Positions 6,237 through 12,955 of a DNA stretch of 14,047 nt are shown piece by piece. Each line of letters starts with the position of its first letter. Positions within the stretch are counted from its first letter, which is position 1. The notes under the pieces are model-generated. The model had not been told where the DNA came from. It made no database searches and saw only the letters and a list, made by a program, of their open reading frames with translations. Location of the stretch: assembly GCA_964410485.1 (NCBI GenBank), contig CAYPHJ010000114.1:1-14047 (forward strand). The letters are read 5' to 3'. This stretch comes from CAYPHJ01 sp964410485 (GTDB lineage: Bacteria; Desulfobacterota; Binatia; UBA9968). The translations under genes were made by a program, and so were the position numbers.

Positions 6237-7475
6237 TTAACCTTCTTGATCCCCTCGCCCCCTGGGAGAGGGTAGGGTGAGGGCAGACTTGCGCCTTTGC
6301 AGCCGCAACCTGAGCGCATTGAGCCGGATAAAGCCATCGGCGTCGGCCTGACGGTACACCTGGTCGGCCTCGAAAGTGGCCGCCTCGGGATCGTAGAGCG
6401 AGACATCCGATTTGCGCCCGGAGACAATCACGTTGCCTTTGTAAAGTTTGAGTCGAACGCGCCCGCTGACGTTGACTTGTGCCGCATCGATAGCTTGCTG
6501 CATCACGCGCCGCTCTGGGGCAAACCAGTAGCCATAGTAGATCATCTCCGCATAGCGAGGAATCAACCCATCCCTGAGACGAAGGACCTCACGATCCATC
6601 GTGATCGACTCCAGCGCTTTATGCGCGGCATGAAGAATGGTGCCTCCGGGGGTCTCGTAAACGCCCCGTGACTTCATCCCGACGTAGCGGTTTTCCACTA
6701 CATCCGCCCGGCCGATCCCATGCCTCGCTCCCAGTTCGTTCAGACGCGATAGCAACTTGGCTGGAGAAAGTTTCTTGCCGTTAACCGCAACGGGATCCCC
6801 TCTGACGTAGTCGATTTCGACATACTCCGCGTGAACCGGCGCCTTCTCCACACTCTGACACCAGACAAACATGTCTTGCGGCGGCTCCTGCCAGGGATCT
6901 TCCAAAATTCCACCCTCATAGCTGATGTGAAAAATATTGCGGTCCGTGCTGTAGGGGCGATCCCTGGTGACCGGCACCGGGATACCGTGTTTACGGGCAT
7001 AGGCGATAAGCGATGATCGCGAGTTCAGATCCCAGAGCCGCCATGGCGCAATGACCTTAATTTGGGGTTGCAGCGCGTAATACGTCAATTCAAAGCGCAC
7101 CTGATCATTGCCCTTGCCCGTGGCGCCGTGCGAGACCGCATCGGCGCGCTCCTTGAGCGCGACATCGATCTGTGCCTTGGCGATCAATGGCCGCGCGATG
7201 GAGGTGCCCAGTAGATAAGCGCCCTCATAAATGGCGTTGGCGCGCAGCATGGGAAAGACATAGTCCTTGACGAATACTTCCCGCAGGTCGCCGATCACTG
7301 TCTTGCTCGCGCCGGTTTTGCGCGCCTTGCGCCGGACCGCTTGAAGATCCTCGCCCTGGCCGAGATCGGCGCAAAAAGCAATCACCTGGCAGCCATATTG
7401 TTCAATGAGCCAGCGCAATATCACGGAGGTGTCGAGCCCGCCTGAATAGGCCAAAACCACTTTATTAACGTTCAT
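6237..7475 (-). CDS. argG: Argininosuccinate synthase (ArgG) with repeat-derived C-terminal tail
   Basis: ArgG joins citrulline and aspartate using ATP to give argininosuccinate. The protein has 412 residues. The PP-loop AYSGGLDTS is at 9-17, and the signature GATGKGNDQVRFE at 117-129. GRKSDVSLYD (353-362) and FIRLNALRLRLQ (382-393) form the usual C-terminal part. The family normally ends about residue 395. The last 17 residues, KSALTLPSPRGRGDQEG, are encoded by a GC-rich palindromic repeat (6251-6284) and its flanks. The start overlaps the argF stop as ATGA, predicting coupled translation. Catalytic regions are intact, so activity is expected. The tail would add to the C-terminal helix used in tetramer contacts, with unknown effect. 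Confidence 0.97.
   Translation of the reverse strand: MNVNKVVLAYSGGLDTSVILRWLIEQYGCQVIAFCADLGQGEDLQAVRRKARKTGASKTVIGDLREVFVKDYVFPMLRANAIYEGAYLLGTSIARPLIAKAQIDVALKERADAVSHGATGKGNDQVRFELTYYALQPQIKVIAPWRLWDLNSRSSLIAYARKHGIPVPVTRDRPYSTDRNIFHISYEGGILEDPWQEPPQDMFVWCQSVEKAPVHAEYVEIDYVRGDPVAVNGKKLSPAKLLSRLNELGARHGIGRADVVENRYVGMKSRGVYETPGGTILHAAHKALESITMDREVLRLRDGLIPRYAEMIYYGYWFAPERRVMQQAIDAAQVNVSGRVRLKLYKGNVIVSGRKSDVSLYDPEAATFEADQVYRQADADGFIRLNALRLRLQRRKSALTLPSPRGRGDQEG
6251..6284. repeat. GC-rich palindromic repeat inside the 3' end of argG
   Basis: On the minus strand the tract reads CCCTCACCCTACCCTCTCCC and then GGGGGCGAGGGG after one A. CCTCTCCC and GGGCGAGG form an imperfect stem, preceded by CCCTCACCCTA. 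From memory this type is a very common dispersed repeat in many bacterial genomes, often recognised in translation as LTLPSPRGRG; I could not search for it. The tract is translated as the tail of ArgG, and the argG stop lies 11 nt beyond it. Confidence 0.7.
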
Positions 7476-8461
7476 CGGGCCTTCCGGACAGTTGCTTTTT
7501 TCCCTGTCGTAATCGGACGATTGAACTTTTGAACCTTTGAACTTTTGAATCCGTTCACAAGGTACACCATAATCGCCTTCTGCGCGTGGAGACGATTCTC
7601 GGCCTGATCAAAGGCGATGCATCGAGGGCTCTCCAAAACATCATTTGTAATCTCCTGACCGCGGTGCGCCGGCAGGCAGTGCATAATGATGGCATCTTTC
7701 TTTGCCATGGCAACGACCCGATCGTTAATCTGATAGTCCTGGAAAGCCTTGAGCCGGGTTGCAGTGTCCCACTCCTGTCCCATGCTTGCCCATACATCGG
7801 TATAGAGAACATCGGCGTTGCGCGCCGCCTCTCTCACCGAATGGGTCACGGTAACATCCGCCCCGTTCTTTTTAGCCTTGACCTCGATGTCCCTTTTGGG
7901 TTCATAGCCTTGGGGACACGCCACCCAGAAAGAAAAGGCAAACTTTTCTGCTGCTTCAATCCACGAATGAACCATGTTGTTGCCATCGCCAATGAAAGCA
8001 ATTTTAAGTCCCTCGAGCCTTCCCTTGTGCTCCAGTAAGGTCAAACAGTCGGCGAGCACCTGGCAAGGATGGTACAGATCCGTGAGGGCGTTGATTACCG
8101 GCACGGTGGCGTGCAGCGCCATCTCTTCCAAAGTCGCCTGGGCAAACGTGCGCACGACAACGAGATCCACCCACCGGCTCAAGCTGCGCGCGCAATCCGC
8201 CGGCGTTTCGCGCACCCCCAACTGGACTTCGCCGGGAGCCAAAAACACGACATGCCCACCGAGTTGAAGCATGCCGATTTCAAAGGTCACTCGCGTGCGC
8301 AGGCTTGGTTTCTCGAATAACATAGCTAAGCCTTTGCCCCCGAGAAGCCGGTGCTCCCGCTGATGCTTCTGTTGACGCTTGAGATCCTGCGCGAGGCGCA
8401 GAATGGCCATGAATTCATCTGGGCTCCAGCCCTCGAAGCTCAACAGGTCGCGTTTGTTCAT
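7472..8461 (-). CDS. argF: Ornithine carbamoyltransferase (ArgF) with repeat-derived C-terminal tail
   Basis: ArgF transfers the carbamoyl group from carbamoyl phosphate to ornithine, giving citrulline. From the chosen ATG the protein has 329 residues. SLRTR (53-57) is the carbamoyl-phosphate loop, a known variant of STRTR. HPCQ (131-134), the ornithine-side region FIGDGNNMVHSW (157-168) and HCLPAHRG (261-268) complete the active site. The reading frame is open for 52 more codons upstream, but those lie in argD and lack family features; MNKRDLLSFEGW is the usual beginning. No good ribosome binding site is seen in the 23-nt gap after argD. Family members end near AIMVYLL. Here about 25 residues follow, from GFKSSKVQKFN, encoded by an 8-bp tandem repeat. 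Confidence 0.96.
   Translation of the reverse strand: MNKRDLLSFEGWSPDEFMAILRLAQDLKRQQKHQREHRLLGGKGLAMLFEKPSLRTRVTFEIGMLQLGGHVVFLAPGEVQLGVRETPADCARSLSRWVDLVVVRTFAQATLEEMALHATVPVINALTDLYHPCQVLADCLTLLEHKGRLEGLKIAFIGDGNNMVHSWIEAAEKFAFSFWVACPQGYEPKRDIEVKAKKNGADVTVTHSVREAARNADVLYTDVWASMGQEWDTATRLKAFQDYQINDRVVAMAKKDAIIMHCLPAHRGQEITNDVLESPRCIAFDQAENRLHAQKAIMVYLVNGFKSSKVQKFNRPITTGKKATVRKAR
7520..7550. repeat. 8-bp tandem repeat tract, TTTTGAAC type (copy 2), inside argF
   Basis: Four 8-bp units, roughly TTTTGAAC with one or two changes, lie near the 3' end of argF. The 15-mer ATTGAACTTTTGAAC (7520-7534) is identical to the one at 1025-1039. An 8-bp period shifts frame each unit, so each of the four copies is read as different amino acids. 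No unit contains a stop on the argF strand, so the frame stays open through the tract and beyond it. Confidence 0.75.
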
Positions 8462-8484
8462 GATACGAGAGACGGCTCTGGCGG

Positions 8485-9675
8485 CTATTGCCGCGCAAGC
8501 ACTTTTTCGAGGATGGCCAGGCCACGGCCGATTTCTTTTTGCGTGATCGTCAGCGGCGGCGCAAAACGGAGGACCCTGGACGCAGTGCAATTGAGTAGAA
8601 GCCCTTCCTTCATGCACGCCTCGGCGATCTTGGCGCCGTCCATTTCGAGCTCAAGCCCGAGGAGCAAACCTCGACCGCGAATACCGCGCACAAAAGAAAA
8701 CTGATTTTGTAATCGCTCAAGCCCGCTGACAAAAACCTTCTCCATCTTCCCGCAGTTTTTCAGGACGCCACCCTGCAAAAGAGTTTTCACCACCGCCAAG
8801 CCGGCGCTGCATGCCAGCGGATTGCCGCCGAAAGTCGAAGCGTGACTGCCGGGTGTGAAACTCTCAGCTACCGTTTCACGGGCCAGCATGGCCCCGAGCG
8901 GCAAACCGCCGCCGAGCGCCTTTGCAAGCGTCATGATGTCAGGTTTGACGCCATAGTGCTCGTAGCCAAAGAGTTTTCCCGTCCGCCCCATGCCCGTCTG
9001 GACCTCGTCAAAAATCAGCAACAGGCCCCGCCGGTCACATAGTTCACGCAAACCGCGCAAATATTCACCGTCGGCCACGTTAATACCGCCTTCGGCTTGG
9101 ATCGGCTCGACCAGGAAGCCAACTGTCTTATTCGGATCAACGGCCTCCTCGGCGGCTTGTAAGTCGTTAAAGGGTATTTGGCGAAACCCAGAGGGGAGCG
9201 GATCGTAGCCCGCCCGCACCTTTTCCTGTCCCGTAGCTGTCAGCGTCGCGAGCGTCCTGCCATGAAAAGAATTGTGCGTGGACAGGATTTCGTATCTACC
9301 GCCCAGATGCTCGCCGCCGTAGCGCCGCGCCAACTTAATGGCTGCCTCATTGGCTTCCGCACCGCTATTGCAGAAAAAAACGCGGTCCGCAAAAGAGCGA
9401 CGGCAGAGCTCGCGGGCCAATTCGGACTGCGGCACAATATGGTAAAGATTGGAGACGTGCAGTAACTTGCGCGATTGTTGCTGGATGGCGCGCACAACAG
9501 CCGGGTGGCAATGCCCCAGGCTGTTGACGGCGATGCCCGCTAGAAAATCCAGGTACTCTTTGCCATCGGCATCCCACACGCGCGTACCCTTACCGCGAAC
9601 CAATGCGATCGGTGAGCGCGCGTAAGTCCGGGCAACATAGTGATCGGTGACCTTAACAACATCGCGATTGTTCAT
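8485..9675 (-). CDS. argD: Acetylornithine aminotransferase (ArgD)
   Basis: This PLP enzyme of fold type I (class III aminotransferase) interconverts N-acetylglutamate semialdehyde and N-acetylornithine with glutamate. The protein has 396 residues, the standard length. Lys252 in TLAKALGGGLP binds PLP, Asp223 in FDEVQTGMGRTG contacts the pyridine nitrogen, and SGAEANE (104-110) binds the phosphate. The THNSFHGRT segment (133-141) is also typical. It starts 3 nt after the argB stop, so the two genes are almost certainly coupled. In E. coli, ArgD also works as succinyl-DAP aminotransferase (DapC). No dapC is present in this window although other dap genes are, so the same dual role is possible here, by inference only. 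Confidence 0.97.
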   Translation of the reverse strand: MNNRDVVKVTDHYVARTYARSPIALVRGKGTRVWDADGKEYLDFLAGIAVNSLGHCHPAVVRAIQQQSRKLLHVSNLYHIVPQSELARELCRRSFADRVFFCNSGAEANEAAIKLARRYGGEHLGGRYEILSTHNSFHGRTLATLTATGQEKVRAGYDPLPSGFRQIPFNDLQAAEEAVDPNKTVGFLVEPIQAEGGINVADGEYLRGLRELCDRRGLLLIFDEVQTGMGRTGKLFGYEHYGVKPDIMTLAKALGGGLPLGAMLARETVAESFTPGSHASTFGGNPLACSAGLAVVKTLLQGGVLKNCGKMEKVFVSGLERLQNQFSFVRGIRGRGLLLGLELEMDGAKIAEACMKEGLLLNCTASRVLRFAPPLTITQKEIGRGLAILEKVLARQ

Positions 9676-9678
9676 GAA

Positions 9679-10560
9679 CTACTTTCTCACCACCTCGGTC
9701 CCCACTCCTTCTTTGGTAAAGATCTCCAACAAGACGGCGTGTTTCACCCGGCCGTCGATGATATGCGTCTTGCCGACCCCGCCCTTAAGAGCATCAATGC
9801 AGCATTCCACTTTGGGAATCATGCCCGAGCCGACCACACCCTCCTGGATGAGCTTGCGGGCCTGGTTGACCTTGAGCGTGCTCAAGAGATCGCCCTTCTT
9901 GTCTTTGACGCCTTCCACGTCGGTAAGCAAAATCAATTTTTCCGCATTGAGCGCTTCGGCGACTTCCCCGGCCACCAGATCGGCGTTAATGTTATAGGTT
10001 TCTCCCGCTTCACCTACCCCCACCGGGGCAATAACTGGAATAAATTTGTTCTCGTCCAGCGAATTAATGACCAAGGGGTTGATCCCGATGATCTCGCCCA
10101 CCATGCCGATATCGATAATTTCGGGCGGTGCTCCGTTTCCCGCTACGGTAACGCTCATCTTGCGCGCCAGGATCAGCCCCCCATCCTTGCCGCTCAGGCC
10201 CACGGCCATGCCGCCATGTTGGTTGATCAAGTTAACGATCTCTTTGTTGACCTTGCCCACAAGCACCATTTCAATGATGTCGATAGTTTCCGGATCGGTG
10301 ACTCTCATGCCGCGGACATAGCGACTGGTGATCCCCATCCTGTCGAGCACTTGGTCGATCTGCGGTCCGCCACCGTGAACAACCACCGGATTGATGCCGA
10401 CATACTTGAGCAGCACGACATCCTGAGCAAAGCTCGTCTTGAGTTCCTCGTCGATCATGGCGTTGCCGCCGTACTTGATTACGAAAGTCTTACCGTAAAA
10501 GCGCCGAATGTAAGGCAGCGCTTCCATCAAGATCTCGGCCTTGCCAATGAAATTTTCCAT
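9679..10560 (-). CDS. argB: Acetylglutamate kinase (ArgB)
   Basis: ArgB phosphorylates N-acetylglutamate, usually the controlled step of arginine synthesis. The protein has 293 residues. KYGGNAM (29-35) gives the phosphate-binding lysine and glycines, VHGGGPQI (61-68) the glycine-rich substrate loop, and LSGKDGGL (122-129) the nucleotide-side loop. Before the kinase core comes an N-terminal helix with EALPYIRRFYGKT (13-25), very close to the equivalent segment of Pseudomonas aeruginosa. In known structures this helix interlaces dimers into a hexamer that is feedback-inhibited by arginine, so inhibition by arginine is likely here (inference). It follows hslU by 47 nt, which hold an AGGGA ribosome binding site about 10 nt upstream, and opens the tight arginine gene run. 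Confidence 0.98.
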   Translation of the reverse strand: MENFIGKAEILMEALPYIRRFYGKTFVIKYGGNAMIDEELKTSFAQDVVLLKYVGINPVVVHGGGPQIDQVLDRMGITSRYVRGMRVTDPETIDIIEMVLVGKVNKEIVNLINQHGGMAVGLSGKDGGLILARKMSVTVAGNGAPPEIIDIGMVGEIIGINPLVINSLDENKFIPVIAPVGVGEAGETYNINADLVAGEVAEALNAEKLILLTDVEGVKDKKGDLLSTLKVNQARKLIQEGVVGSGMIPKVECCIDALKGGVGKTHIIDGRVKHAVLLEIFTKEGVGTEVVRK

Positions 10561-10607
10561 GAACGGCGTCCCTGGCCCTTGCAGGCTCTCAACCGTGACG
10601 TGGGCTG

Positions 10608-12002
10608 TTAGAGGATATAGCGCGACAGATCCTCATCCTTCAAGATCGGCATCAGTCGTTCGCGAACATACTGCGCATCGATCGCCACATCTTTCCCTTG
10701 CATTTCCGGCGCGGCGAAGGAGATATCATCGAGCAACCGCTCCAGAATCGTATGCAGCCTTCGGGCGCCGATGTTTTCCGTGCGCTCGTTCACCTCTGCG
10801 GCCATGCGAGCGATCTCACGGACCGCATCATCGCCGAAGCCGAGGTGAATATCCTCGGTCGCGAGCAGCGCGGCGTATTGCTTGACGAGCGCGTTTTTCG
10901 GTTCGGTCAAAATCCGGACGAAATCCTCCTGACCCAACGAGCTGAGCTCGACGCGTATGGGAAATCGCCCCTGAAATTCGGGAATCAAGTCCGAGGGTTT
11001 CACGCTATGAAAAGCGCCCGACGCAATGAACAAAATGTGATCGGTTTTCACCATCCCGTACTTTGTGTTCACCGTCGAGCCTTCCACGATTGGCAGCAAA
11101 TCGCGCTGCACGCCTTCACGTGAGACGTCCGGCCCATGGGTCGATTCGCGGCCAGCAATCTTGTCGATTTCGTCTAGAAATACTATTCCCGATTGCTCCA
11201 CCCGGCGGATCGCCTCGCCGGTTACGGTGTCCATATCCACCAGCTTGGCCGCCTCTTCCTGCGTAAGAATTTCCATCGCCTCGGGAATCTTCACCGTCTT
11301 CTTTTTTGTCTTTTTGGGGAGAAGGTTCGAAAACATTTCCTTCAGGTTGAACTCCATGCCTTCCATTCCCTGTGGCGTCAGCACTTCGATCATCGGCATA
11401 GCCGACTGAGTAATCTCGACGTCCACAAACCGCTCGTCGAGCTTGCCGTCACGCAGCATTTTTTTGAGCTTTTCTCGGGTGCCTTGAAGGCGCGCGCTGT
11501 CGATCGACTCGCCGTTCGGCTGTTCCGTGGCACCGCCGGGCAGCAAAAGATCCAAGATTCGTTCTTCGGCGATGTCCCGAGCTTTAATCTCAACTTTTTG
11601 TTTTTCTTCCTGTTTGACCATGTTGACGGCGAGATCGGTCAGGTCCCGGATAATGGATTCCACGTCACGCCCGACATACCCTACTTCGGTGAACTTGGAG
11701 GCTTCGACTTTGATGAACGGCGCTTGTGCCAGTTTGGCGAGCCGCCGCGAGATCTCCGTTTTTCCAACGCCCGTCGGTCCGATCATGATGATGTTCTTCG
11801 GCACGATTTCCTCGCGCAAATCATCAGGCACGAGCTGACGCCGCCAGCGGTTGCGCAGGGCAATGGCTACGGCCCGCTTCGCCTCTTTTTGACCAACGAT
11901 GTATCGATCCAGCTCGGAGACGATTTCGCGCGGCGTCATCACCGGAGCCGGTGAGCCGGCTCGGACTTCAGTACTTATGTCTTTTCTAGGATCATGCATC
12001 AT
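10608..12002 (-). CDS. hslU: ATP-dependent protease ATPase subunit HslU (ClpY)
   Basis: HslU is the hexameric AAA+ unfoldase that feeds substrates to HslV in the cytosol. The protein has 464 residues with the start given. Walker A GPTGVGKT is at 75-82, the pore loop GYVGRD at 108-113, Walker B IVFLDEID at 273-280 and the sensor-2 region IGARRLHT at 411-418. The C-terminal DLSRYIL is the tail that inserts into HslV pockets. The variable I domain lies between about 115 and 260. Family members usually start near TPREIVSELD, so an ATG at 11939 (443 residues) is the alternative. I kept 12002 because GAGGGA lies about 10 nt before it, while 11939 has no ribosome binding site. It lies 224 nt after hslV, an unusually long gap for this pair. 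Confidence 0.96.
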   Translation of the reverse strand: MMHDPRKDISTEVRAGSPAPVMTPREIVSELDRYIVGQKEAKRAVAIALRNRWRRQLVPDDLREEIVPKNIIMIGPTGVGKTEISRRLAKLAQAPFIKVEASKFTEVGYVGRDVESIIRDLTDLAVNMVKQEEKQKVEIKARDIAEERILDLLLPGGATEQPNGESIDSARLQGTREKLKKMLRDGKLDERFVDVEITQSAMPMIEVLTPQGMEGMEFNLKEMFSNLLPKKTKKKTVKIPEAMEILTQEEAAKLVDMDTVTGEAIRRVEQSGIVFLDEIDKIAGRESTHGPDVSREGVQRDLLPIVEGSTVNTKYGMVKTDHILFIASGAFHSVKPSDLIPEFQGRFPIRVELSSLGQEDFVRILTEPKNALVKQYAALLATEDIHLGFGDDAVREIARMAAEVNERTENIGARRLHTILERLLDDISFAAPEMQGKDVAIDAQYVRERLMPILKDEDLSRYIL

Positions 12003-12041
12003 ATGAAGAGCGTCCCTCGCGAGCCCGTGGATGTAAAGTGG

Positions 12042-12070
12042 AAAATACAGAATGCTCGCACATTATGCAA
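12042..12070 (-). promoter_or_regulatory. Possible promoter of hslU
   Basis: On the minus strand TTGCAT (12065-12070) and TATTTT (12042-12047) are separated by 17 nt, giving a start point about 30 nt before the hslU ATG at 12002. Matches to the sigma-70 hexamers are only partial (3/6 and 4/6). The surrounding sequence is locally AT-rich compared with its neighbours. The site would explain how hslU is expressed across the long gap, but such matches arise easily by chance. Confidence 0.2.
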
Positions 12071-12158
12071 TTTCACAACCTCGCCGGCCTTTCGGCTAAA
12101 TCTCTCCATGGAGATGAATCCCCGCGACCTCTTGCTCCCGGCAAGCGATCCGGCGTAT

Positions 12159-12222
12159 CGGAGTGCTCGGAGTATTGGGTTCTGAATCATCACTCCATGA
12201 CTCCACCACTCCAGTACTCCAG
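12159..12222. repeat. Short-period ACTCC tandem repeat with inverted counterpart
   Basis: On the plus strand four 8-bp units with the core ACTCCA lie at 12191-12222. GGAGTGCTCGGAGTATTGG, the same motif in the opposite sense, lies at 12160-12178, so the two halves could fold into a hairpin. The tract begins 4 nt beyond the hslV stop. The rest of the hslV-hslU gap (12003-12226) has a perfect 12-bp palindrome, TCTCCATGGAGA (about 12104-12115), and the hairpin CTTGC/GCAAG (about 12131-12145), but no gene I can support. Confidence 0.6.
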
Positions 12223-12226
12223 TTTC

Positions 12227-12757
12227 TTACGGCAACTCCTCGAACGTGATCTGATCGTTGGTGTAAACACAAATTTCCGCGGCCACTCGCATGGCTTCGG
12301 TGGCAATCGAGCGGGCATCCAGCTGAGTGTGTTTCACCAGTGCGCGGGCCGCCGCCAGGGCATAATTCCCTCCCGATCCGATGGCGACCACTTGGTCATC
12401 GGGTTCGACGACATCCCCCGCACCGGAGATAACGAGCAAGTCGGTGACATCGGCCACCAGCAAAAGAGCCTCCAGCCGGCGCAGAACGCGGTCCGTACGC
12501 CAGTCTTTCGCCAGTTCCACGGCTGCCCGTTTGAGATTGCCGTTAAACTGCTCCAGCTTGGCTTCAAACTTCTCGAAAAGCGTAAAAGCATCGGCAGTGG
12601 CTCCCGCAAAGCCGGCGATCACGCGGTCATGGTAGAGTTTGCGCACTTTGCGCGCGCCATGCTTGACGACCGTCTGCCCCAGGCTCACCTGCCCGTCGCC
12701 TACCATCACCACTTTCCCCCCGTGCCGAAGCGCCAATATTGTCGTGCCATGAAACAT
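12227..12757 (-). CDS. hslV: ATP-dependent protease peptidase subunit HslV (ClpQ)
   Basis: HslV forms the double-hexamer threonine peptidase that degrades proteins unfolded by HslU. The protein has 176 residues, a normal length. The catalytic threonine is Thr5 in GTTILALRH, exposed after removal of MFHG. E. coli HslV begins MTT, so this form carries a short propeptide. GDGQVSLG (20-27), KVRKLYHDRVIAGFAG (37-52), ELAKDWRTDR (81-90) and AIGSGGNYA (145-153) are strongly conserved with the E. coli enzyme. The ribosome binding site is poor. xerC lies 198 nt upstream, hslU 224 nt downstream. Loss of the usual tight hslV-hslU spacing seems to result from repeat sequence after the hslV stop. Confidence 0.97.
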   Translation of the reverse strand: MFHGTTILALRHGGKVVMVGDGQVSLGQTVVKHGARKVRKLYHDRVIAGFAGATADAFTLFEKFEAKLEQFNGNLKRAAVELAKDWRTDRVLRRLEALLLVADVTDLLVISGAGDVVEPDDQVVAIGSGGNYALAAARALVKHTQLDARSIATEAMRVAAEICVYTNDQITFEELP

Positions 12758-12810
12758 GTTGAATTCTTAGATTGATTTTGGCTTGATTTCAAACGGGCCT
12801 TCCATGCCTC

Positions 12811-12849
12811 TCCCCTTTAAACCTTACCTTAAACTCCCTGCGAAGGGGA
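12811..12849. repeat. Palindromic sequence in the xerC-hslV gap
   Basis: TCCCCTT (12811-12817) and AAGGGGA (12843-12849) are perfect inverted arms of 7 bp around a 25-nt loop. The CCCCTTT/AAAGGGG style recalls the inner arms of the palindrome at the left edge, but the sequences are too short to call them one family. The gap 12758-12955 shows no gene. Its remaining sequence, including a weak GGTTGC/GTAACC pair near 12905-12935, is otherwise unremarkable. Confidence 0.4.
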
Positions 12850-12955
12850 ATTACAGGTTTTCTAGGCCCCTACCCTCTTTCTAGCGCGATCTGAGGCTAA
12901 CGCAGGTTACCCCGCCACGAACCTAAAGCAACCTCGGTAATGTGGCCGTTGTTCT

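Noticed and set aside
8462..8617. 52-codon upstream extension of argF
   Set aside because: It overlaps the end of argD and its translation has no resemblance to carbamoyltransferases; the usual family start is MNKRDLLSFEGW at 8461.
9640..10611. Long plus-strand open frame of 323 codons opposite argB
   Set aside because: It lies opposite ArgB, whose kinase motifs are complete. The histidine- and aspartate-rich translation is what an antisense frame of a GC-rich gene gives.
11193..11954. Plus-strand open frame of 253 codons opposite hslU
   Set aside because: Shadow of HslU; no family features.
11999..12193. 64-codon minus-strand frame in the hslV-hslU gap
   Set aside because: It starts within the ACTCC repeat, ends on the hslU start, has no clear ribosome binding site and no recognisable motif; probably a chance open frame.
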